DNA of 64,000 nt, taken from positions 20,827,193 to 20,891,192 of the forward strand of contig NC_133473.1 in NCBI RefSeq assembly GCF_025370935.1, given 5' to 3'. Every line of letters starts with the position of its first letter. Positions within the stretch are counted from its first letter, which is position 1. A program made the position numbers and the translations under genes. Origin of the DNA: Choristoneura fumiferana (lineage: Eukaryota > Arthropoda > Insecta > Lepidoptera > Tortricidae). The notes beneath the pieces were generated by a model. That model worked only from the letters and a program-made list of their open reading frames with translations. It was not told the DNA's origin and made no database searches. Below are positions 18,246 to 28,480 of the stretch, piece after piece.

Positions 18246-18961
18246 CATCCAAAGGATTGATCCTCAAGACTAGTTATGACTTTTGACTTTACGGCACAGG
18301 TACTTATTTAAAAACGTCCATCAACCCACAATACTCATGCATTACTTACAACACGATACTGCAACGCCATGAATCGATTAAAACTTAAAGTACCTACAAA
18401 ATGCGTGCACATGCCCTGCACTCTACTGTCTGTTATCCTTTTAACCGAATTATCATACCAAACAGCAGTCAAAGCATAAAAAAACACACTCATAATACAG
18501 AAAGGGTTAGTCACATAACGAGGCCCCAAAAACGTCCTTTTCCCTATAGCTTTACGAATCTGTTGTTTTATAACGAGCTTAACTCGCAATCAAAGGTCCC
18601 ATTTAAATAAATCTAGGTGCCGAATTCACAATGTACTGTCGGGAGGGCAAAAATTATGAGCGTTACTTTGCCCAACATTTTGGGTTAGGAGCGGGTAATG
18701 AAGCACTGAACTTTCTGGTCATGTATAGAGGTAATTGCTCTGATATACTGGCCTGCTAAATTTAGCGGAGCGTAGCCATGATAATGGTCCCGCTATAGTT
18801 TTAATCTTCTTTATTGCGGACCCTTTGCGAAGTTCGGTATTCTGAGACGTTATACGGTTATGTGATGTGTTTACTCGGTGCTTCAGCGGTGTCTGGGATG
18901 GGTTGCGTTTTTATCACAGAACTAACTAATAAGACGGATAGTAATGGAAATGTTACGAGTG
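18246..18961. other. No recognised feature
   Basis: Chance frames on both strands at 18335-18610. No repeat family identified. Confidence 0.45.
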
Positions 18962-19124
18962 CCTAAGGCTGTTTCTACCAGAGATGTGCGAGGATGTCTT
19001 ACGAGGAATGTTTTCATGAACCAATAGAAACGCTGTGCTGTGCGAGTAAAGGTGAATGGAGGGTTTCTATTGGTTCATGAAAAACACAGTCTTCGTAACA
19101 CATCTTTGGTCGAAACACAGCTTT
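18962..19124. mobile_element. Foldback MITE, TAAGGCTGTTTC ends
   Basis: The left arm AAGGCTGTTTCTACCAGAGA TGTG ... TTTTCATGAACCAATAGAAA pairs with the right arm TTTCTATTGGTTCATGAAAA ... CACATCTTTGGTCGAAACAC AGCTTTA. Arms of about 75 bp with mismatches. It directly abuts the next element. Confidence 0.85.
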
Positions 19125-19231
19125 AAACCCGGTTTAGACCTGCAAAACAAATCGTGCAAGTTGCGTACATTGCGAGACCGTACAGCCAACGAGTAACTTG
19201 CACAATTTTCCTAGTAGGTCTAAACAGGTGG
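19121..19231. mobile_element. Foldback MITE, GGTTTAGACCTGC family, copy 1
   Basis: GGTTTAGACCTGCAAAACAA ATCGTGCAAGTTGC pairs with AACTTGCACAATTTTCCTAG TAGGTCTAAAC. The second copy is at 40212-40360. Confidence 0.85.
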
Positions 19232-19343
19232 GCTACTACGAAATTCGAAACTCGAATTTCATATCGTGCCGTCCCTCTCACTCTCGTAATAAAAGCGTCG
19301 GCGAAACGGCAAGATACGAACTTCGAATTTTGCACTTTGTAGT
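19230..19343. mobile_element. Foldback MITE, GGGCTACTACGAAATTCG ends
   Basis: CTACTACGAAATTCGAAACT CGAATTTCATATCGTGCCGT pairs with ACGGCAAGATACGAACTTCG AATTTTGCACTTTGTAG. Third foldback element in an uninterrupted row. Open frames through it are by-products. Confidence 0.8.
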
Positions 19344-20469
19344 ATTAGGGTTTGGGCTTTAACATCCCGTGTACCTCATTACCAACCACATACTGCAACA
19401 GACGTCAAAAAAATCAAGTCACGCTATTTATTAATCCCCGCCAGCTGTAATTACGAGCGCGCGCGCAGCGATAAATCTTGTTCTACAATGAGATGATTTT
19501 TCAGCGTGCGCGGGACATGAGCGGGACAATTAATTTCGCGTGGTATAGGGTGTGTGTGGGGCGAGGCACGGGATGTAGCGGTTTGATGGTTTGTTTAGTA
19601 AATAACATAAAAATCATACTAAAAAAAAAATTGTACTGGTAAATAAATTAAAGATGTAATTTACATTTGTAAAAGGGAAGATAATTGGTAGTAAGAGAAT
19701 GAGTAAAATGGAAAGCGCTGATTATTATCAATCGGCACCGTAACGCTATTGATAAAAACAAGATAATAAAATAACTTGTGCAATTATTTATTACAAGGGA
19801 TTTGAATGCTTACTTCCGATGCCAAGGCTTACTTGGCAAGGAATACTCCATCAATGGAATACATTAAAGCAATGTGTATAAGAAAATGTAAATGATCAAA
19901 GATGGAGACCCTATAAGTTCGCCAAATAACAACGGAGGTTGCTCTATTAAAAATGCTCGAAAGCACTGCTGTATTGCGTAGGATAAGTTTAAATGTAAAG
20001 AATTTCTGTAGTCGTGTCAAATATTTTGGTTCTGAAAAAAGAAGCTTTCTGATAGAACGTTATTGCTGTTCATTCACTCTAAAAGCACTTAAGTGTTGGG
20101 AAAAGACAATTGAAATAACAGGCATTATTTGAAGGCAAAAGTAACAATTAAAACTAAGAATTTAATACGTAACCTCATATTTTATCTCTAATTATATTAA
20201 TAAATCGCTCATCTCTTCTCCTCGACCCCAACCGCCATGTAAACTGGGGCAAAATGGTGAGACATTAATCTTTAGCTCACGAAAAGTATTGTATAGATTA
20301 CGTGGGGTAAGATGTTTACCCCGCGCCGCTAATCAAGGGGTAACGCGGCAAATAATGTCCCCCGTTACCCCTGCTTAAGGGTAGTGACGCACGATAGACT
20401 CGGAACAATAGATGTTTAAATAACATTGTAGATCTGTTTTGGAAAAATATACAAGGAACTATGAACTAA
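19344..20469. other. No recognised repeat; two small palindromes
   Basis: GAGCGCGCGCGCAG lies at about 19456. GGGGTAAGATGTTTACCCC (about 20303-20321) and AGGGGTAACG / CGTTACCCCT (20336-20372) form short stems. No gene is supported. Confidence 0.4.
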
Positions 20470-20530
20470 TCCTTTGCTCACCCGTGGCCTTACGATAGCT
20501 ACGTCTATGCAACAATTTGTGTGTTCACAT
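20470..20530. repeat. 'tttgctcacccgc' family fragment plus (CA)n
   Basis: CTTTGCTCACCCGTGGCCTT ACGATAGCTACGTCTATGCA, then GTGTGTTCACAT, followed directly by a (CA)11-type microsatellite to 20557. Confidence 0.75.
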
Positions 20531-20534
20531 TACT

Positions 20535-20557
20535 ACACACACACACACACACACACA
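20535..20557. repeat. (AC)n microsatellite
   Basis: An uninterrupted ACACAC tract of about 23 bp between a repeat fragment and the hAT-like element. Confidence 0.95.
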
Positions 20558-20589
20558 TCTCTACTCTGTAATGCTTACTATATTGTATT

Positions 20590-20792
20590 CAGTGCAGGAT
20601 TAAGAATATTTGATGCCCTAAGCAATCCACGCCTATGGCGCTCCCCCCTCCCCGCCATCCATAAGTAGCCGTAACCAGCCGTATCTTTTAGGTGCTAGCA
20701 AATTTTTTTTGGTGCTGTTTATGGTGCCCCCCAAGACGTGATACCTTAAGCAATTGCTTAATTTGCTTATGGGCTAATCCGGCACTGCACTG
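20590..20792. mobile_element. hAT-like non-autonomous element with exact 8-bp TSD
   Basis: The left end CAGTGCAGGATTAAG pairs with the right end ...CTAATCCGGCACTGCACTG (reverse complement CAGTGCAGTGCCGGATTAG). Flanks are exact direct repeats ATTGTATT at 20582-20589 and 20793-20800. The 8-bp TSD and CAGTGC terminus are typical of the hAT superfamily (established knowledge). 203 bp, no transposase. Confidence 0.9.
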
Positions 20793-20829
20793 ATTGTATT
20801 GTAAAACTCTTTATTTTACTTTAGAGCTT

Positions 20830-21540
20830 ACTAGGGACAGTTTATTTTTTAATTTTGATGTGGGACTAAACGGGAACTACACTTTCGTAACCAAAAAAAT
20901 ATTTTCCCAATCGGTTCATAAGTAAACAAAATGCTAAGTTAAAAAAAAAACAGTTTTTCAGTTACGTCATCAAAACTAGTGTGTAAACAAATTTGTCCTC
21001 GAACGGAATCTTCTATTTTCCCTACAACAACCAAAAACAAAATAACTATAGGATATCATAACACTTTACTTAGTCTATTAAATAAATCACGTGTGCAGCC
21101 ACCCTTATCCGCGTAAGGACGCGTATTAATCAGCATGCGGTGTGGAGCCGCCCTAAAGTAAATACTAATTACGGACAACATGTGTACATAAATCGTCTTT
21201 AATGTATCACTTCTAAAGACGACAGATCCGTAGGGAAAAGGGCTGAATAAATATTAACAGAATCAATTCCGTTTAAGAAATTGTTTCCGAGAAGCCACAA
21301 GTGGCTTGTTCTAGTTTTTTTGACTTTTCATGGAAAAAGGTGGTGACATTTTTATATTCAAGGTTCAGTTTAAGATGGTAATTGCTTAGTAACTGTCTAT
21401 TCAGTCTAGATTTCAAGACATTATGCTTAAAAATGAACCTTTTGAAATTTATTCTAACTGTCAGAAGAAACACCTACCTGTAGCTAATGTAATAATGACA
21501 TTAAATACTTGTGATGTAAGTAGGTCATTAAACAAAATTG
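20830..21540. other. No recognised feature
   Basis: AT-rich. Short frames only. TCCGCGTAAGGACGCG near 21108 is a small palindrome. Confidence 0.45.
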
Positions 21541-21544
21541 TCGT

Positions 21545-21712
21545 TGTGGTTTTCCGAACCGGTGGTAGAATTGTATTGTATTTTATAACTCTTTATTGTA
21601 AATAAAACATATAAAAATAGCAGTTAGCAAGAGAAAGAGAAGTACAAATAATTTTGCTGACATTCACAATTGCTTGTTTTTAGTTTGAATTAAATAAATA
21701 TATTTTGACTTT
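21545..21712. mobile_element. LINE 3' UTR mosaic
   Basis: TTTTCCGAACCGGTGGTAGA (Jockey/CR1-type 3' UTR, compare 26980-27003) is interrupted by TTGTATTGTATTTTATAACT CTTTATTGTAAATAAA (the minus-strand tail of the (TTGTA)n family). It resumes as TTGCTGACATTCACAATTGC TTG ... AAATAAATATATTTTGACTT. One LINE tail therefore appears to have inserted inside another. Confidence 0.65.
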
Positions 21713-21850
21713 CATTTGTTGATTACTTATTGTTTGATTACTGTATTAATTTAGTTTAATTTTATTAGGCAGAATACTAATCAAGTCAACGTCCTGGCAA
21801 CCCGATCTTCTTATTTGTTCCAAACTCGAACTGGCAGGAAACTTCGAAAT

Positions 21851-22114
21851 TTAAAAGCAACCGACTTCGACTCGCCAGTTTCTCATTTGGCCGTCCACTA
21901 AACACGGATGTTTCTGACTGTGGCTTCGTAATATCCTGTCACCGTCAACTGTTTCCAACTGAACACACCGTGTCAATTCCCCGACACAGAAAGACACGCA
22001 AACGTACGGCCCTCCACCACAGTGTCGACATTGCCTACAGTTGGAAACCACCAACACTTGAGTCTTTATTACAAAAGCAAAAAAGGTCATATTAAATGTT
22101 GTCAAAGCTTTCAA
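21851..22114 (-). other. Cys-rich 87-codon frame, unidentified
   Basis: The minus-strand frame contains NCRQCRHCGGGPYVCVSFCV then TRC, six cysteines within about 30 residues, in a locally GC-richer patch. I do not recognise a domain. A GTTTCCAAC / GTTGGAAAC pair within it suggests inverted-repeat DNA, so it may equally be a decayed element. Confidence 0.15.
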
Positions 22115-22917
22115 ATGAAACCTCGAAATGAAACTTTGGCGTCACGACTGTACTTGGAAGGATTTAATGAAAATGTTTCGGGGTAAGTTTCGTTTGCGTA
22201 TTTTTAAGTTTGTCAAGATGGGTTAGGAATTCGGTAAAGTTGCGAATTCAATCTGAGTTGTTTGGCCTCGTTGATAAGTTTGATACTTTGATGATTTTAG
22301 ATTGCCTAATAGCATTAAGCCGAGACGAGTCAAGACGCTTCACGCCTTTTTTTATTATTATCCAAATAATACTGGCGCATGTAACTTCTTTTTTTTTCGC
22401 ATACCATGGTAACAGCGTATTATTAAAAGAACTTCCAGAAAAAACAATGACTAGAAAAAAAATATCCCATCAAAAACATTACAAGTAAAAATATTAAAGT
22501 CGCCCAACGCATTTCTTATACCGCAAACAAAGTTTTGAGATGCAAAGTTAAACCAAGTCGGTTATTTTAGTCAGTACCTGGGGGTGTCCATAGAACTTCG
22601 TTTCCGTCGACTTGTTAATTTCAAAATCGTGGAAGAACACATTTTATAGTTCTCAAACAAAGGCCAAATTAACTCCAGATTGCCAAGCCGATTAGGTTGA
22701 TGCTCTACCATTTACTATCCATGCAGCTGTCGCACTAAAAAGTTTGTCATAAATTGTTACCTATGAATAATTCTTAACTATTAATATGATGTTATGACTC
22801 CATCAATATTTGATATCTTTAATTTGTAATCCACAAAAATGACACTTAGCCGCTTTTTGCTTGAATTGCACTTGGCCAGTTTTTTACAATTTGCACATAA
22901 TACCATTGAACTTTTAC
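22115..22917. other. No recognised feature
   Basis: AT-rich; chance frame 22210-22488. Confidence 0.45.
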
Positions 22918-23038
22918 TAAATGATATTGTAACGGATAACTCACGTCTTAAACCGAGTTTAGCTCGACATGTTTCATGTTTCGACATGTCGAGCTAAACT
23001 CGGTTTAAGACGTGAGTAATCCGTTAGAATATCATTTA
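22918..23038. repeat. Large palindrome, 55-bp arms
   Basis: The left arm 22918-22972 (TAAATGATATTGTAACGG ... GAGTTTAGCTCGACATGT) is complementary to 22984-23038 with about two mismatches and an 11-bp spacer TTCATGTTTCG. The arm sequence belongs to a dispersed repeat also at 34487-34550 and 58600-58790 (ACTCACGTCTTAAA(C/T)CGAG). The palindrome therefore looks like a folded duplication of one end of that repeat. Confidence 0.92.
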
Positions 23039-23444
23039 ATATGAGTGAGTCTCACGGTAGTTTCATGTTCAAAACCATTGAACTTTATTGTGCGAAAATT
23101 TCCTGTTTGACTAAACATACAACTCTATACAATCGCGCATCGAATATAAGGTCAGCAAGGGTAAGGTAATTTGCTCGGCAGGCAGGACGTAAAAAGGCGG
23201 TGGTAAGTGTCGATACGCCAGCGATAGTTAAACGTATCGACGGTATCGATATTGTGTCGATAAAAAATAAAACATGAGTTCAATTGTCATAATAAATAGG
23301 TAAAGCATCTTTTAAAAAAGCTACTGGGTTCTTAGGACGAATTTATAGAATTCTGGATCACGCATCTAGTTTATTATAGACGTAAGGGGGGATTTTTCAA
23401 TGAACTGATGGTTAAATAGATAGAGGATTTGAATACAAAGCCTG

Positions 23445-23636
23445 AAGTCACGGCTTCGCTCCCCGGTCGGTAGGAACAGATTTGTATAAAAATATGAACT
23501 CTTGTTCGTATTCTTATTGGGTGTTTAAGTATGCGTCTTTCTATTTAAGTACGTTTATCCGCTACCTAGTAGCCATAACACAAGCTTTGCTTATTTTGGG
23601 ACTAAGTCAATTGGTATCCAGTTTATTTATCTAAAA
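23445..23636 (+). mobile_element. tRNA-derived SINE of the 'tagtagccataacacaagctttgc' type, degraded
   Basis: The 3' half is clear: CGTTTATCCGCTACCTAGTA, CCATAACACAAGCTTTGCTT, GGGACTAAGTCAATTGGTAT, ATTTATC. The head is eroded (CACGGCTTCGCTCCCCGGTC GG). Full relatives: 55031-55286 (minus) and 58970-59215 (+). Confidence 0.7.
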
Positions 23637-23639
23637 CTT

Positions 23640-23812
23640 TTAAACGAGCAATTCTTGTTCAGAATCTCGAAAACGGCTCCAACAGTTTCGATGAAATTTG
23701 GTATGTGGGGGTTTTCGGAGATGAAAAATCGATCTAGCTTGGGAAACCGCTTATTATCGAGTTTTAGCCCGAGCGAATCTCGGTCGCCCAGGCACTTTAT
23801 TTATTGAGAGGT
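23640..23812 (+). repeat. Interspersed repeat, 'ctcgaaaacggctccaac' type
   Basis: ATTCTTGTTCAGAATCTCGA AAACGGCTCCAACAGTTTCG ATGAAATTTGGTATGTGGG ... GCGAATCTCGGTCGCCCAGG. The 'GATGAAATTTGGTATG' phrase is shared with the 9572 and 33685 repeats, but the rest differs. Confidence 0.6.
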
Positions 23813-24261
23813 AATTTAACCAAACTATCGATAGTGTAACACCACTAGTAGGTGGTAAAAAGGCGGTAGGCTAAACGCATTAGGGCAGGGGCCGGCGACA
23901 TCGGGTTTTGCTGCGATTTACGACTCTAAGTTGACCGTGGTCTAAAATAAACTCGTTTTTGGGCGCTCTCAAAGGCTAGGCTATTTCAGCGCCAACAAGG
24001 TATCATGGAAAATATCCAAAATATTTCAGCTAGTGATAAAGTTTGAGCTGAATACCTTTGTAAGTTTTTTTTTAGAGGTTGGTTAATATTTTTTGTAAAT
24101 TTATACGAGGTACATACAGCGGCATAACGCACACACACAGGCGCATACATAGGTGTTAATAACGCTGCTCGATAGATAATAATAACATATTTTACTATTA
24201 TTTGGTATATTCTTGCTATATTTCACATAAACATATAGGTGATTAAAATCCATTGCGTACG

Positions 24262-24426
24262 TAGTAGCGTTGGCTGGCCTCCCACCAGGTGGACTGATGA
24301 CAACGTGAGAGTTGCGGGAAACCGGTGGTTGCAAGTGGCGAGTTGTCGTTCATTGTGGCGTTCTAAGGGGGAGGCCTTTGTTCAGTAGTGGAGGTCTTGC
24401 GGCTGATGATGATGATGATGATGATT
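24262..24426 (+). pseudogene. RTE LINE C-terminus and (GAT)n tail, second RTE family
   Basis: From 24275 the frame reads WPPTRWTDDNVRVAGNRWLQ, VASCRSLWRS, KGEAFVQ, then a TAG where the family has CAG of the conserved QQW, then WRSCG and a stop. (GAT)n runs to 24426. The DNA differs clearly from the 46.7-kb RTE, so at least two RTE families are present. About 45 codons remain. Confidence 0.8.
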
Positions 24427-24429
24427 TCG

Positions 24430-25018
24430 TTTTACTATAGGTAACAGATATCACAGTAACGAAGAAAACCATAAAGAAAGAGCGGGTTCGAAATCCTAAG
24501 CACACTAACCTAGCGTGTCTTAGGAAGTTGAACAGCAAAGAAATCGAACTTCCACATTTACAATATTAGTACGATTCGTATTTCCGGCAAAAAAAGACTA
24601 ACAAAACGGCCCAATTCCCTGACCGGCCGTAGTCGCGTGACCGGACCGCATTAGCGATGAGTCAAATTCAATCCGGCCGTCCGCCGCTAATAAATAATCA
24701 AAACTAACTGGTAATGACCCGAAAGCTGCAGGGCGTGATTTCACGAATCGCCATTGATTTGTGGACACTTTGGATTATTACATTAAGTTTCTTTTAACAC
24801 TAAAGGCCATAGTGTTCCGTCACACCACATGGACCTACCGCGTTGACACGCCTGCGTCTACATATACCTAGTAGTAAGTTTCAATGTTGATTTTATATTC
24901 CGATAGATGTCACTGTACTGTATGCGTCCCATTGAAAAACAGCGTTGAGGCTTGCCATTTACATTATGCCGAGTGAGGCCCAATTTATACAACATTTTAT
25001 TGTTAATTTTGTATTCTT
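24430..25018. other. Repeat-poor stretch with GC-richer island
   Basis: 24600-24780 is GC-richer and non-repetitive-looking, with a consensus AP-1 site TGAGTCA (24658-24664) and AATAAATAATC forkhead-like sequence. No gene. A possible conserved non-coding element, untested. Confidence 0.3.
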
Positions 25019-25066
25019 TCCTTCTAATTTATGTGTAAATAAATGTTTCTCTCTCTCTTTCTGTAC
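25019..25066 (+). repeat. (TTTC/CTCT)n-tailed 3' end fragment
   Basis: TTATGTGTAAATAAATGTTT CTCTCTCTCTTTCTG resembles the ends at 7880 and 45410. A very similar TGTGTAAATTAAATGTTTCT C occurs at about 2464. Confidence 0.45.
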
Positions 25067-25888
25067 TGAAAATTGTATTATTTTGAATAGCGTTAGCGAG
25101 ATTTTTCTACGTACTATAAATAGGGTGTCAATTTGAATAATTTTTTTTGAGTAAATTTGAACCGTTTGTATGATTAACTTCTAAGCCAGCAGTTAAAATT
25201 TTTCATTATTTTAAACGTAAGCGGTTTTCCCCCATAGTTGTTATAACACCCGGGACATAAACGTGACAAATATGCCTTTACAGAATCCAGTTATAGGCAT
25301 CATACCTACAGGATGTTTAAAACAGAAAAGAGTTTGCCCTCACACGTCTGGTAATGAAGCTATAAAACAATCCGAACCCACTTGCATCATCCCCGGTCCA
25401 AAGTCTGGTGAATTAATAGGGTTATTGTGGCAATAAATACGAAGGCGCCTCGTTTGCGGCGGCGGCGGTCGGATAAATCAAGGGGAAGATGTCCCGTGCG
25501 AGGGAATGACCAAAGGGTTGCGTGGTGCGGTTGCAATTGTGCTCCGTGCGATAATTTACTTGAGATGGTAATGACAAGGAAACCATGGGGGCTTTGAATA
25601 ACGTTAGTTGTAGGCGAAGGGCCACCAAGTTACTATAAAGAGAATCAATGTCAAAGCAGCTGTCAAATCTCCGGTTACTATATACGTACGTTTTAGTAAG
25701 TTATAACAAGATTTGAAGTAAATTTCGGTTTGGAGTTTTTTTTTATAAGAAAAAAAAGAAAGATTTTTTTATTGCCACAAAAAAAACTAAAATAATAAAT
25801 TTATTCCACTTTCTGCTGGCATTGCTATACAATCTATTAATTCTCTTAAATCCTCTGCAAAATGGATTTTGATGTTATTAGTAGTTAG
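25067..25888. other. No recognised repeat; GC-rich patch 25430-25620
   Basis: 25430-25620 contains GCGGCGGCGGCGG and is open on the minus strand for 68 codons (25422-25628, ending AAAANEAPSYLLPQ). It is unrecognised and its GC content stands out, so possible host sequence. The rest is AT-rich. Confidence 0.3.
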
Positions 25889-26025
25889 GTGCAGCTCTGG
25901 TAGCCCAGTGATTTGAGCTATGTCCTCTCAAGTAAGTTAGTAGATTCGGGCCTGGACTCGCACTACCGAGATTTTTGGAACCCTCTGTGCGAAATTACAT
26001 TTAAAATTGGAACATCGTGAGAAAA
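25889..26025 (+). mobile_element. tRNA-SINE head, degenerate
   Basis: GCAGCTCTGGTAGCCCAGTG ATTTG (A box), TCCTCTCAAG, GATTCGGGCCTGGACTCGCA (eroded B box), GTGCGAAATTACATTT and GGAACATCGTGAG. It ends before the tail. Confidence 0.7.
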
Positions 26026-26469
26026 CTCGAGTTTTTTTTTTAGTTCACCAAAAAAACCGGTAACAAAATTAATTACACCTAAAACAAATAAAATGTTCTG
26101 TTTCTTGAAACAAATACAAACGCTTCTTTTAAAACTCTAGCATGTCTTTTAGTTACTAGGCACTTGTAACATTACGAAAAATGCCTAAATACATTTCCAG
26201 CGGCGACAGTGAGTAATAAAAATTACACATTTAGCAAAGCCGCTAATTAAATAACTTGATTACGCTGACTGTCAAACATTTTAATTTGTTAATTCCCAAA
26301 CGCGCTGCGGAGTGTTCAATTAAGCGAATGTCACTTGTGAAACTAAAATAAAACTGTGCACGTTTTTATTCTAGAGCGGAAAAGTATCCGCCTGTATATC
26401 TGAGTACAGTCAGGTTATGATATAATAGTTGTATCTGATATCCCAAATAAAATTCAGATATTTAGATAA

Positions 26470-26575
26470 TGATTAGTCATCATCCTAGACTATACACGTC
26501 CCACTGGTGGGCAAAGGTCTCCTGTCAAAACACACGCGGGTGCCAGCACGGATTGGGAACTTCATATACGTCATT
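26470..26575 (-). repeat. SINE 3' tail fragment
   Basis: CATCATCCTAGACTATACAC GTCCCACTGGTGGGCAAAGG TCTCCTG ... GGATTGGGAACTTCA. Directly followed by the LINE fragment at 26577. Confidence 0.75.
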
Positions 26576-26576
26576 G

Positions 26577-27076
26577 TATTTTAACGTCGATAAGCCAAAG
26601 GCTACTAGAAACACAGGGAAGCTTAAAGTTCCATCTTACAGACCGGCTAAAACCAAAAAGTCGTTGCTGGGAAATTGCATACGTTTTTATAATAAAATTC
26701 CAAAAATATTATAAATGAAACAGATACAAAATTCAGATCTATTGTCAAGAAGACATTAATATCTAAGGCGTATTATAAAGTTAATGATTATATCATGGAC
26801 AGGGATATTTGGAAATAATTCCGATCCGCATTAGCGATCCCTTCAAATAGCGAACCTACTGTGTTAAAAATAAAGTTGTGTTAAATACTTGTGATTATAC
26901 ATATCATTTAATTATATTGTAAATCTTTTTAAAAAAATATACCTCGTTGAGTTTCTTGCCGGATTCTTCTCAACAGAGGTATTTCCGAACCGGTGGTAGA
27001 TTTTTTTTTGACATTCATAAGTGCTTGTTATAGCCTAAATTGAATAAATATATTTTGACTTGACTTGACTTGACTT
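26577..27076 (+). pseudogene. Jockey/CR1-type LINE ORF2 C-terminus and 3' UTR
   Basis: The frame to 26714 ends VPSYRPAKTKKSLLGNCIRF YNKIPK. After a frameshift near 26712, another frame continues ETDTKFRSIVKKTLISKAYY KVNDYIMDRDIW to a stop at 26816. This is the typical RT tail (YNKIP ... FK..VK..L..KAYY). The 3' UTR (GAGTTTCTTGCCGGATTCTT CTC, CCGAACCGGTGGTAGA) ends in a TGACT repeat at 27053-27076. 5'-truncated, about 500 bp. Clade inferred from motif only. Confidence 0.85.
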
Positions 27077-27079
27077 TAT

Positions 27080-28242
27080 GAATTAAATTCGGGTTTTGTT
27101 CCACGTACCTTGAAATAAAAATAAATAATCAAGCGATAAAACCGCGATAGTCTAAAATATTACGCCATTGTATTATATAGCTTAATAGGTCGGTGCAAAT
27201 TTCGAACGTAATTCGCATATTAATTTCGAAAAATCCAAAGATGAAAGCTCGGGTTTGAAGGCTTATACAAAAAAACTGCAGCATAGCGTAAATAGTAATG
27301 GAAAATAGAATTGAATAATTGACTTAAAACCATAACTCTATAAACTGTGTAGGAAGAGAAAGTGGTTTGCCAGGATCGTGTTTCGCTGCCTATGCCCTAA
27401 AGGGGTTAAGTCGTGGAGTTTATGGCACCTATACTGCTATTTGCCAATCAAATTTAACCTTTACTGTTTAAGGCATAACTATCATTTTGCGGTTTACAAA
27501 TGGAGTCTAGATTTCATGGCTTATTTCTATAATTTTAACAGTGATTTGAATAGAATTGCGATTATTTCGGTTTCGTACAGCATTCTAGATCTGTCGCTTT
27601 TGTTGCATATGCATAATGTGCGGTTTAAATACTGCATTTCGATTCAATTTGTTGCTTTGTTTAATAACCATTTAAAAACAATATGAAATACAATTACTTA
27701 TTATTTCACAAAATCAGTATTACAAACAAAAAACAATGAATATATTGTCAAACAAAAAATATCTTTGAAAATGTCGGTCGATGGCATAGTTTGTTTCATT
27801 ATATTTTAACTATTTATACTCGTATAATTAGTCTAATCCAGATACTTTATTGTACAAAATAAGTAAACAAACAAAATTGACAAACATTACATAACATAAA
27901 GACTTATGAGAAAACATTAAGCAATAACTACTAGTAATAAATAACAATTCGTATAATTTAGTGCAGTTTGTTTGTCCCTTAGTAATAGTTTTTCAAAAAT
28001 CACGGAGAGCAAACGAGCGAGCAGATCATCTCATGAAATTCATGCATTACATGGATATTTTACTATGCAAAAAGTAGTTCATCAATTTAGCGACTTATAT
28101 TATACCCTAAATAACATTTGGATTCATTTTCTACACACAAACTGGCTGTTTTTAAAATTTCTAGTGGCTTCTGATAAACATTTAAGTATGTGGCGACGCT
28201 AACTATACGTGCGAAGTGCGATGAGTATGAGCATAACCAATG
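27080..28242. other. No recognised feature
   Basis: Very AT-rich; a 102-codon frame at 27378-27686 has no recognisable domain. No repeat family identified. Confidence 0.45.
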
Positions 28243-28480
28243 TATACTTCGTTTGGATATGTATTTAACTAAATGTAAACAAACTTCAGCTACCATATTT
28301 GGTACATTTAAGGATTTTAAACATTTTACTTAGCTATCATTGTAATACAAACTAGACTAGTGTATTTCAATACAGAAATGTAAATGTTTAGATAGTTTAA
28401 TGGGGGAATTTCAATATTTAAGACACCAATTGACGTTGTTTTGTTTACATTTAGTTAAATACCTATCCAAACCAAGTATA
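28243..28480. mobile_element. TIR element (MITE), 41-bp termini
   Basis: TATACTTCGTTTGGATATGT ATTTAACTAAATGTAAACAA A at the left is complementary to the right end (TTTGTTTACATTTAGTTAAA TACCTATCCAAACCAAGTAT A) with two mismatches. 238 bp, about 156 bp interior, no coding capacity. A single copy in the window. Confidence 0.88.

Noticed and set aside
20303..20372. GGGGTAA...TTACCCC small palindromes as a regulatory operator
   Set aside because: Short stems without context; eukaryotic intergenic DNA gives no reason to call an operator.
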